From contig QMVF01000023.1 in NCBI GenBank assembly GCA_003660965.1, positions 1 through 8,993 of the forward strand: a stretch of DNA of 8,993 nucleotides. The letters run 5' to 3'. The notes beneath the pieces are model-generated. The model ran no database searches and had not been told where the DNA came from. It saw only the letters and a list, made by a program, of their open reading frames with translations. This document shows, piece after piece, positions 1-5,333 of this stretch (position 1 is its first letter; every line of letters starts with the position of its first letter). The position numbers were made by a program, and so were the translations under genes. This DNA is from Microcaldota archaeon (GTDB lineage Archaea > Micrarchaeota > Micrarchaeia > Burarchaeales > Burarchaeaceae).

Positions 1-1
1 G

Positions 2-613
2 GGTGCGCGTGATATGAAGCGGTTGGAGGAGGCTGCGCGCAGTGTAGAAGGCGAGAAGCTACTTGTAAGCGTTGATGTATCAAAAGCTGATGAAGTGAAA
101 GGGCTGTTCAAAAAAGCCGTGGAGAAATTCGGCAGGGTGGACATTTCAGTTGCCAATGCAGGCTACGGGGTGTTTGGAGAAGTTGCAGAGTTTGATGAGA
201 AGAACTGGGATGGAATACTTGCTGTTAATTTGAAGGGCGTATTTTTGTGCTGCAAAGAGGCTATGAAGATTATGAAAAAACAGAAGTCAGGCTATATACT
301 GAATGTTGCCTCAACCTCAGGCCAGGAGGGCTATGCGGAGGGCGGCGCATATTGTGCATCTAAATTCGGAGTGCGCGGATTCAGCAAGGCACTTATGCAG
401 GAGGCTAAGGAGCATGATGTGCGAGTTTCAATATTGAGCCCGGGTGCAATAGATACGCACTTCTTCGACAAGCTCGACTGGGGTGGGGAGAAGGAAAACA
501 TGCTGAAGCCTGAGGAGGTTGCAGAATGCGCACTTTTTCTTGTAAGCAGGCCTCAGAATGTGTGGATTGATGAACTAACAATTCATCATCTATACCCTGT
601 TTGGAAAGAGTGA
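2..613 (+). CDS. Short-chain dehydrogenase/reductase (SDR), 5'-partial
   Basis: NAD(P)-dependent oxidoreductase of the classical SDR family; the substrate cannot be told from sequence. The frame is open to the left edge (codons GGT GCG CGT GAT precede the first ATG at 14), and the Rossmann TGxxxGIG glycine motif is missing, so the true start and roughly 35-40 residues lie upstream of the window. Counting from the ATG at 14, visible landmarks are the D-V-S adenine-pocket motif (21-23), NAG (48-50), VNLKG (71-75), catalytic Ser (100), the YCASK active-site motif (Tyr113, Lys117) and the SPGAIDT loop (142-148). Ser-to-Tyr spacing of 13 is normal for the family. The C-terminus ends in HHLYPVWKE, a tail often seen in this subgroup where the last strand helps dimer packing. 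The gene stops 70 nt before the next gene, which has its own promoter, so they are probably separate transcripts. Family assignment is secure; function is generic. Confidence 0.93.
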   Translation, partial: GARDMKRLEEAARSVEGEKLLVSVDVSKADEVKGLFKKAVEKFGRVDISVANAGYGVFGEVAEFDEKNWDGILAVNLKGVFLCCKEAMKIMKKQKSGYILNVASTSGQEGYAEGGAYCASKFGVRGFSKALMQEAKEHDVRVSILSPGAIDTHFFDKLDWGGEKENMLKPEEVAECALFLVSRPQNVWIDELTIHHLYPVWKE

Positions 614-635
614 ATGTTGAATAAGCCTTACAAAA

Positions 636-674
636 TGTAAAGCTTTATATACTTATTGTTATATAAGCTTTACA
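636..674. repeat. Inverted repeat flanking the promoter; candidate operator
   Basis: The left arm TGTAAAGCTT (636-645) and right arm AAGCTTTACA (665-674) are perfect 10-bp reverse complements separated by 19 nt. With a one-base bulge the symmetry continues inward through ATAT (647-650 and 661-664). The left arm covers the BRE and the edge of the TATA box; the right arm covers the predicted transcription start. A dimeric regulator bound here would block TBP/TFB, and the operon itself encodes a small XRE regulator, so autoregulation is the simplest inference. Binding is not shown by the sequence. Confidence 0.55.
639..651 (+). promoter_or_regulatory. Archaeal BRE/TATA promoter for the membrane protein-regulator operon
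   Basis: AAAGCTTTATATA contains a BRE-like AAAGC and a TATA core (644-651). A start site about 26 nt downstream would fall near 674, leaving a leader of roughly 10 nt before the ATG at 684. The element lies between the arms of an inverted repeat that may be an operator. Confidence 0.7.
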
Positions 675-683
675 GGTAATTTC

Positions 684-1124
684 ATGATTGCAAAGCCTGA
701 ATGGTTCGCACCTCGCAAGTTCGGCTGGGGCCTTGGAATACGCACAAAGGAGGGCTGGCTGTATATACTCTCTGCATTTGCCCTGATTTTTGCAGCAGCC
801 ATGCTTCCATATCCTGAACAGTACAGGCCGTTTGCAATGGGTGCAGTTATACTGTTCTTTCTGCTGGATGCGCTTTCAGTTATGCCGAAAGTGTATGCAA
901 AGCTTGATGAGCGGGAGAGGCTTCACCAGCTAACTGCTGAGCGCAACGCTACCTTTGCAGCAGTGGTGGTGCTTGGTGGAAGCATACTCTACTATAGCAC
1001 CCTGCCCGCTCTGGGAAACGAAACCAATAAGGGTGTTTTAGTTGTATGTGCACTCACCCTGCTTTCAATGGCGCTTGCAAAAGGGCTTACGCTTATGCGC
1101 ATGGAGCACGAGGAATCTGCATGA
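684..1124 (+). CDS. Four-helix membrane protein, DUF2178-like
   Basis: Integral membrane protein of 146 residues, function unknown. Four hydrophobic segments are visible at about 24-41, 50-67, 89-109 and 116-136. The N-terminal stretch (FAPRKFGWGLGIRTKEGW) is polar and aromatic. Between helices 2 and 3 lies a charged loop, LDERERLHQLTAERNA (74-89), which resembles the D-E-R signature I associate with DUF2178-type proteins; that family label is from memory. The ATG at 684 sits about 10 nt after the predicted transcription start. The stop overlaps the start of the regulator gene in an ATGA junction, implying translational coupling. Small membrane proteins of this type are commonly found beside a small XRE regulator in archaea and bacteria, and a sensing or stress role has been guessed but the sequence does not prove one. 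Confidence 0.8.
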   Translation: MIAKPEWFAPRKFGWGLGIRTKEGWLYILSAFALIFAAAMLPYPEQYRPFAMGAVILFFLLDALSVMPKVYAKLDERERLHQLTAERNATFAAVVVLGGSILYYSTLPALGNETNKGVLVVCALTLLSMALAKGLTLMRMEHEESA

Positions 1125-1315
1125 AAAATCGATTGAAGGAATTGCGCGCAAAGTTCAATATTACGCAGGAGGAGCTTGCTCAGCGCACAGGGGTGAGCAG
1201 GCAGACAGTAATTGCAATTGAGGCTGGCAAGTACAACCCTTCGCTTGAGCTCGCATTCAAATTGTCAAATGTGCTAGATGCGCCTATTGAGGAGCTGTTT
1301 TTGTACGAGAGCTAG
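1121..1315 (+). CDS. Small XRE/Cro-type HTH transcriptional regulator
   Basis: A 64-residue DNA-binding protein consisting of one helix-turn-helix domain and little else. The HTH is clear: LKELRAKFNITQEELAQRTG (5-24) gives helices 1 and 2, VSRQTVIAIEAGKYNPSLEL (25-44) gives the recognition helix and the following turn, and AFKLSNVLDAPIEELF closes the domain. I chose the ATG at 1121 because the homology begins there, a GAGGAA ribosome site lies just upstream, and the ATGA overlap with the membrane protein is typical of coupled genes; an ATG at 1046 in the same frame would only add a read-through of the upstream gene. It probably binds as a dimer, and the palindrome around the operon promoter is the obvious target. 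The stop TAG lies in a CTAG shared with the stop of the convergent reductase gene. Confidence 0.9.
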   Translation: MKNRLKELRAKFNITQEELAQRTGVSRQTVIAIEAGKYNPSLELAFKLSNVLDAPIEELFLYES

Positions 1316-1340
1316 ACACCCTCACCGAAGAGCTCGTACA
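1302..1340. repeat. Inverted repeat at the convergent gene ends
   Basis: TGTACGAG (1302-1309) and CTCGTACA (1333-1340) are perfect complements around a 23-nt gap that holds both stop codons. It could form a weak stem in transcripts of either strand. Part of the symmetry arises because the two proteins both end in a Leu-Tyr-Glu sequence with the same codons, so it may be coincidental. No clear T-tract follows on either side. Confidence 0.3.
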
Positions 1341-2058
1341 GTATTTGCTCCTTTGGTATGTTCATTCCGAGCAGAAGGTCTTTGAATGCCTTTACAAAAC
1401 CGTTTGAGCCGCAGAGCATGTAGTAAGCTTTGGTCAGATCTGCGCCCCCATACTTATTTATCATATCAGCATCTATTCTTCCAGTGCAGCCCTTCCATTT
1501 TGCCGCCTCATCCTCGCGCGTAAGGGTGCAAACGTAAGTGAAATTTGGGTTCTCTTTTTGGAACCTTTCAAAATCATCATGGAAAATCACATCCTCGTGA
1601 GTCTTGTTACTGTAGAGCAGATTCAGCTTGTTTGTAAGCTTTTTGCCTGTACAGTAACGAACTACTGAATGAAAGGGAGTTATGCCCACTCCGCCCGCTA
1701 TCATTACCAAGTGCTTGTGCTTTTGCTCGTCGAAGGTGAATACTCCAAAGGGCCCGCTTATGTAAACCTTTTCACGGGGCTTGAGTTTTGCAACTTTCTT
1801 TGGAAAGCTCTTCTCCCTATCCGGTATTTTGATGGTTAGTGCAAGGTAATCTTTGTCGGTTGGAGAGGAAGAAATTGAGTAGGGCCTTGCTACCGGAGGC
1901 TTTCCCTCTTCGATTTTAAGAGCTAGATTTACGAACTGGCCTGGCTTGAAATCAAAAACTTTGCCGCTCTCGGGTGCTATGCGGAGCGTTTTTACATCAT
2001 GAGTTTCGTCTATGATTTCTTTTACAATATAGGTGAGTCGCTCAACCACACCGATCAC
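1312..2058 (-). CDS. Ferredoxin-NAD(P)+ reductase-like FAD oxidoreductase
   Basis: Single-chain flavoprotein of the ferredoxin-NADP reductase superfamily (FAD-binding barrel followed by NAD-binding domain); it should move electrons between NAD(P)H and a small carrier. Seen in order (numbered from the GTG at 2058): the FAD motif RPYS (58-61) with following ISSSP, the GPFG turn (102-105), the pyridine-nucleotide motif GGVGITPF (122-129), CGSNG (216-220) and the terminal ELFG segment. The length (248) is normal. No 2Fe-2S domain is fused to it, so an external carrier is expected, and the divergent neighbour is a ferredoxin. Start choice is open: a second GTG at 2049 lies just after GGTGATC, a perfect match to the archaeal anti-Shine-Dalgarno, and gives a protein starting MVERL, three residues shorter. 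The gene ends in a CTAG shared with the regulator. Confidence 0.88.
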   Translation of the reverse strand: MIGVVERLTYIVKEIIDETHDVKTLRIAPESGKVFDFKPGQFVNLALKIEEGKPPVARPYSISSSPTDKDYLALTIKIPDREKSFPKKVAKLKPREKVYISGPFGVFTFDEQKHKHLVMIAGGVGITPFHSVVRYCTGKKLTNKLNLLYSNKTHEDVIFHDDFERFQKENPNFTYVCTLTREDEAAKWKGCTGRIDADMINKYGGADLTKAYYMLCGSNGFVKAFKDLLLGMNIPKEQILYELFGEGV

Positions 2059-2079
2059 CAGGAGGCAATCGCATTTTGG

Positions 2080-2090
2080 CTTTTTATTGC
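2080..2090 (-). promoter_or_regulatory. Putative TATA box for the reductase gene
   Basis: On the minus strand the sequence reads GCAATAAAAAG. A start about 26 nt downstream would fall near 2059, making the transcript nearly leaderless for the GTG at 2058, or giving about a 10-nt leader with the GGTGATC site for the GTG at 2049. Confidence 0.45.
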
Positions 2091-2104
2091 TTTGTTCGAC
2101 AAAG
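2090..2104. repeat. 15-bp palindrome between divergent promoters
   Basis: CTTTGT TCG ACAAAG is a perfect 6-bp inverted repeat with a 3-nt centre. It lies just upstream of both TATA elements, one for the reductase (2080-2090) and one for the ferredoxin (2120-2127), where a regulator could affect both genes. Statistical support is modest because the arms are short. Confidence 0.4.
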
Positions 2105-2115
2105 AGCGGCGGGGC

Positions 2116-2127
2116 AAGCTATAAATA
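2116..2127 (+). promoter_or_regulatory. BRE/TATA promoter for the ferredoxin gene
   Basis: AAGCTATAAATA, with TATA core 2120-2127, matches the archaeal promoter pattern and is identical over these 12 bases to the promoter at 4065-4076. Expected start near 2150, giving a leader of about 15 nt that contains the ribosome site at 2154. Confidence 0.75.
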
Positions 2128-2165
2128 GGTCTGTGGAAAAGGATGAATGTATCGGAGTTGATTGG

Positions 2166-2420
2166 ATGGGTAAGAAGTACTTGATTAAGTATGAAAGGGA
2201 CAAGTGCATAGGCGCAGGCGTATGCGTGGTTATGGATGACAAGAGCTTTGAGATGAACACTGATGGGAAGGCTGACTTGAAGGGAGGGAACAAGGCTGAT
2301 GCTGTTTATGAAAAGGAGATTGATGAAGCTGAACTGGATGACATGATGAAGGCTGCCGAGGGCTGTCCGGTGCGCGTGATTCATGTTATTGATAAGGAGA
2401 GCGGGAAGCAGCTTGTTTAA
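2166..2420 (+). CDS. Single-cluster ferredoxin with three cluster cysteines
   Basis: Soluble 84-residue electron carrier. The first cluster motif is C14-I-G-A17-G-V-C20, with Ala where the second cysteine of a 4Fe-4S motif would be; the distal ligand is C67 in the motif GCP. Only these three cysteines exist, which by family knowledge fits a 3Fe-4S cluster (or an unusual, labile 4Fe-4S site), as in the ferredoxins that serve cytochrome P450s. The middle is strongly acidic. I chose the ATG at 2166 rather than the in-frame ATG at 2076 because the longer form would begin upstream of the promoter, while the shorter form starts at the family homology, has GGAGTTGAT just upstream, and follows the TATA box at the right distance. 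It is divergent from a ferredoxin-reductase-like gene and the two probably form an electron-transfer pair. Its stop shares TTAA with the convergent ThyX-like gene. Confidence 0.88.
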   Translation: MGKKYLIKYERDKCIGAGVCVVMDDKSFEMNTDGKADLKGGNKADAVYEKEIDEAELDDMMKAAEGCPVRVIHVIDKESGKQLV

Positions 2421-4045
2421 GCTTTCTTTTCCAATTCTTTTAATTTCTTATCAGTCTTCTTCTCAGCCCCTAATCTCTCGAGCCTCTCGCCTCTGCTCAT
2501 ATCAATGAATTTCATGTGTTGAGCTAGCGAAGGGTGAACGCGCTTGATTTCAAGGTACATTTTCTGAGCTATGCACCTGTAGTCAGCATGACCCTGTACA
2601 ACTGAGCGCAGCTCGGTGAAGTGGAATGCCTCGCGCGCGTTCATCTTCATGTACCAGCGCAGCTTGTAGGCCAGAGGCACCACGTATTGAGCCTGCTTGG
2701 GCATTTCCTTTGCAATTTGCCTGTAGGCTGAATCAGCCTCGTGCATGCGCTTTTCAAATTTGTCTGCAAACCCGGCTTCCTTCAGCTCGCTTGGCACATC
2801 ATAGCCGTGTAAAGTGCTCAGCTCCTGCCTTTCCTGCGTAAGTATGCGGTGCCTGTGTAGATCGCGGTAGAGGCCGTAGTTGCCCAGAATGTCGAACGTG
2901 TAATAGATGTTCTCAAGCGCCCTTCCTGGCTTGTGCCTTCTGTTCTCCCGCCTGTGCACGTATTCAGTTATAACTTTTGCACGCTCCTCCTTGCTCATCT
3001 TCTCGACTATAGTGCGCAGTTGTGAGAGGGGTAGATGAGAGTAAGGGTAGAGCATTGCAACTACTGCCTTGACATCCGCATTTTCATCATAATCAACTAA
3101 AACCACATCATCGCTCGCTTCAATTTTTGCATTTGAAAGTAGCGAGTGCGAAGCCCTTTCCATTCCCTCGCGCGTTTGAACTAAGTAGCTGTTAGTGCGC
3201 GCACCATATTTGTCTGAGGGCTGGGCGCGCTTTACAAATGAGGGGATTGCTTTGTTCAGCTCAGCCTGCATTTCACGCGCAAGCATTTGAATTTCACTGA
3301 GCGGGCTTGCGTACATTTTTGTAATTAAATACTCAAATGCGCGGCCATTACCAAAAATTCCAACATTGGTGAGGGCAGCTGCGGGTAGGAGGCCCCGCAG
3401 GATGTCGCATGTTTTTGCGCGTATTGTAGAGTTGTAGGCCCGCTCGCTTACATCGCCTTCGCGCGGGTTGTTGTCCATTATGTATTTTTTCACTGGCTCG
3501 AGCAGCTCTGAGTAAGTGTCAAAAAGCAGATTGCATGTGCTTTCGTAAAGCTCGGCATGCTCGCTACTCATAATTTCCGGCTCCCTGTAAAAAAGGTATT
3601 TTCCATCCTCCTTTTTGTTGAAGTACACGTAGCGGGTTGATTTTTCAAGGGGTGAGAGGCCTATGCGCGAATCCTCGAGCACCTTGCTTGCTATGTTCGA
3701 AACCTTCTCGCATGCTATGTGCGCACCTCCCAATTCTGCAACTGAATCATCCCCATAGCCAACCAGCACGCGGTTGTAGAATTCCTCTGCTTTTTGGATT
3801 GCAACTGCCTGCTCCACTCCGCTCTTCGCCCCCTCTCCAACTATTTCGCTGAACCCCATTTCAGGCCTATTTATGAATTCATCAAGCAGTACGCGCCTAA
3901 GGCTCTTGCTGCTCCTGCTATAGCGCGAGAAGAGTGCACCCTTTACCACTTCAGGCAGATTCAGAAGTACAAAGACGGGCTTGTCCAAGTTTGAGCAGAA
4001 GCGCGAAAGCACCTTCTGCTCCTCTGAACTGAATTGCTCGGCCAT
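2417..4045 (-). CDS. Tandem ThyX-like (FAD-dependent thymidylate synthase family) protein
   Basis: A 542-residue protein that reads as two ThyX-like units; ordinary ThyX is about 200-250 residues and methylates dUMP using CH2-tetrahydrofolate, NADPH and FAD. Unit 1 (about 95-270) has GDDSVAE in place of GHxSxxEH, then SRIxxSxxxxSxRY (126-139), and LLPAAALTNVGIFGNGRAF. Unit 2 (about 330-510) has RHR (398-400) followed by Thr403, Glu408 and Ser410 at the expected Ser, Ser and Arg positions, then YVVPLAYKLRWYMKMNAREA and FHFTELR. Unit 1 thus keeps the SxxxxSxR part and unit 2 keeps RHR. The C-terminal tail is rich in lysine. Long proteins of this type exist in other lineages, to my recollection, and are annotated as thymidylate synthases. 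Start: ATG 4045, which would be leaderless from the TATA at 4069-4076; a GTG at 4051 would add two residues. Whether it makes dTMP is uncertain. Confidence 0.75.
   Translation of the reverse strand: MAEQFSSEEQKVLSRFCSNLDKPVFVLLNLPEVVKGALFSRYSRSSKSLRRVLLDEFINRPEMGFSEIVGEGAKSGVEQAVAIQKAEEFYNRVLVGYGDDSVAELGGAHIACEKVSNIASKVLEDSRIGLSPLEKSTRYVYFNKKEDGKYLFYREPEIMSSEHAELYESTCNLLFDTYSELLEPVKKYIMDNNPREGDVSERAYNSTIRAKTCDILRGLLPAAALTNVGIFGNGRAFEYLITKMYASPLSEIQMLAREMQAELNKAIPSFVKRAQPSDKYGARTNSYLVQTREGMERASHSLLSNAKIEASDDVVLVDYDENADVKAVVAMLYPYSHLPLSQLRTIVEKMSKEERAKVITEYVHRRENRRHKPGRALENIYYTFDILGNYGLYRDLHRHRILTQERQELSTLHGYDVPSELKEAGFADKFEKRMHEADSAYRQIAKEMPKQAQYVVPLAYKLRWYMKMNAREAFHFTELRSVVQGHADYRCIAQKMYLEIKRVHPSLAQHMKFIDMSRGERLERLGAEKKTDKKLKELEKKA
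2421..2448 (+). terminator. T-rich tract after the ferredoxin gene; possible terminator
   Basis: Directly after the ferredoxin stop the plus strand has T-tracts (CTTTCTTTT, TTCTTTTAATTTCTT), the kind of oligo-T signal at which archaeal RNA polymerase stops. The same bases, read on the other strand, encode the Lys-rich tail of the ThyX-like protein, so the tract may simply reflect AAA/AAG lysine codons. Confidence 0.35.
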
Positions 4046-4064
4046 GCGCACTAATCAGCGCGAA

Positions 4065-4076
4065 AAGCTATAAATA
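4065..4076. promoter_or_regulatory. Single TATA box for two divergent genes
   Basis: AAGCTATAAATA; the TATAAATA core (4069-4076) reads TATTTATA on the other strand. On the plus strand it predicts a start near 4099, ten bases before the DUF59 ATG. On the minus strand it predicts a start near 4046, right at the ThyX-like ATG (4045). No other convincing TATA element is seen for the minus gene in the 63-nt gap. The BRE-like AAGCT favours the plus direction. Confidence 0.6.
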
Positions 4077-4108
4077 CCTGCTAACTATAACTGAGTAATA
4101 GTGAGCAC

Positions 4109-4411
4109 ATGGTTAGCGAGAAGGATGTGATGAATGCGCTCAGTCAGTGCTATGATCCTGAGCTCGGCATTAATTTAGTGGATATGGGCTTTATTTATGG
4201 GGTTGAAATAAAGGGAGGAAAGGTGAAGATTCGAATGACCTTCACAACTCCGGGCTGCCCTATGGTAAAGATGATGCTTGGAGAGGTGGAGAAGAAAGTG
4301 AAGGAGGTGGAAGGGGTTAAAGAGGTTGAGGTTGAAATAGTTTGGGAGCCCAGGTGGACTCCTGAGAGGCTAAGCAAGGAAGCGAGAAAGAAACTGGGGT
4401 TTGAAAGGTGA
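4109..4411 (+). CDS. MIP18/DUF59 family Fe-S cluster assembly factor
   Basis: A 100-residue cytosolic protein of the MIP18 (DUF59, SufT/PaaD-like) family, which helps deliver iron-sulfur clusters to target proteins. The family core is plain: YDPELGINLVDMGFIY (15-30) contains the DPE motif, TTPGCP (47-52) contains the conserved Cys50 of the cluster or metal site, and the C-terminus WEPRWTPERLSKEARKKLG is the usual ending of the archaeal group. Cys14 just before the DPE motif is a further cysteine of unknown role. The gene has its own TATA promoter and is followed after 5 nt by thioredoxin reductase, with the AGGTGA ribosome site of that gene overlapping its stop codon, so the two are co-transcribed and probably coupled. 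Co-expression fits a shared role in thiol and Fe-S maintenance, which is an inference. Confidence 0.93.
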   Translation: MVSEKDVMNALSQCYDPELGINLVDMGFIYGVEIKGGKVKIRMTFTTPGCPMVKMMLGEVEKKVKEVEGVKEVEVEIVWEPRWTPERLSKEARKKLGFER

Positions 4412-4416
4412 GTTGA

Positions 4417-5331
4417 GTGAAGGAATACGATGTTGCAATTATAGGCGGAGGAGTGGCTGGTTTTGGAGCTGCGCTCTATACAGGCAGGTTTGCGCTCAAA
4501 ACCATATTATTCTCTGAAACGCGAGGGGGGGCAATAGTTCTTACGGCTGAAGTTGAAAATTATCCAGGCCTTGAAAAAAATACGGGCACTGAGCTTGCTG
4601 AGAAAATTATGAAGCATGCTGAAAAGTTTGGGGCTGAGATTAAGGATGAGAGGGTTGAAAATGTGGAGAAGGAGGGCGAGAAGTTCAAGCTAAAGACTAA
4701 GGCAGGCGAGTACACTGCTAAAACGTTAATATTTGCAACTGGTACTACGTGGAAGAAGTTGGGTGTACCTGGTGAGAAGGAGTTTGCGAACAGGGGAGTG
4801 CACTATTGCGCACTGTGCGATGGTGCATTTTACAAGGGCAAAATTATTGGAGTTGTGGGAGGAGGAGATGCGGCTGCCAAGGAAGCTTTGCTGCTCACGA
4901 AGTTTGCAAAGAAGGTTTACATGTTCGTGCGCAAGGATAAGCTAAGGGCTGAACCCATAAACCTTGAGAGAGCGGAGGAGAATGAGAAGCTTGAAATCAT
5001 AACTGGAGTAAATGTGAAGGAAATTAAGGGTGAGGGGAAAGTTACTCATGTTGTTTTGGACCGGGAAGTCGAGGGCTCAAAGGAGTTCAAGCTTGATGGA
5101 CTATTCGTTGAAATTGGCCACATACCTCTTTCAAAGCTTGCCAAAGGGTTGGGAGTTGAGCTGAATGAGAAGGGCGAGATAGTGGTTAATAGGAATGCTG
5201 AAACTAATGTGAAGGCAGTTTATGCAGCTGGCGATGTGGTTGATTCGAAGTTCAAGCAGGCTATAACTGGTGTGGCTGAAGGAGTTACGGCCGCATATTC
5301 TGCTTACCAGTATTTGGAAGGCAGAAAATGA
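4417..5331 (+). CDS. trxB: Thioredoxin reductase (NAD(P)H:thioredoxin oxidoreductase)
   Basis: A 304-residue FAD enzyme that uses NAD(P)H to reduce thioredoxin-like proteins in the cytosol. In order: FAD-binding GGGVAGFGAA (10-19), the ATGT segment (108-111), the redox-active pair CALC (131-134) followed by DGAFYKGK, the NAD(P)-binding GGGDAAAKEA (148-157), the basic stretch VRKDKLRAE (171-179) and the closing AAGDV (270-274). Length is normal for the low-molecular-weight family. In the nucleotide motif the usual Ser of GGGDSA is Ala, and the usual H-R-R before the Arg is V-R-K, so NADPH preference is likely weaker but two of three basic residues remain. Start is a GTG at 4417, chosen for the AGGTGA ribosome site (4406-4411) and the family N-terminus MKEYDVAIIGGG. 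The thioredoxin partner is not in this window. The gene ends 2 nt from the convergent stop of the short PPDK-like gene. Confidence 0.93.
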   Translation: MKEYDVAIIGGGVAGFGAALYTGRFALKTILFSETRGGAIVLTAEVENYPGLEKNTGTELAEKIMKHAEKFGAEIKDERVENVEKEGEKFKLKTKAGEYTAKTLIFATGTTWKKLGVPGEKEFANRGVHYCALCDGAFYKGKIIGVVGGGDAAAKEALLLTKFAKKVYMFVRKDKLRAEPINLERAEENEKLEIITGVNVKEIKGEGKVTHVVLDREVEGSKEFKLDGLFVEIGHIPLSKLAKGLGVELNEKGEIVVNRNAETNVKAVYAAGDVVDSKFKQAITGVAEGVTAAYSAYQYLEGRK

Positions 5332-5333
5332 GC

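Noticed and set aside
2076..2165. Longer ferredoxin N-terminus from the ATG at 2076
   Set aside because: It would start upstream of the TATA box at 2120-2127 and has no family homology; the ATG at 2166 has a ribosome site.
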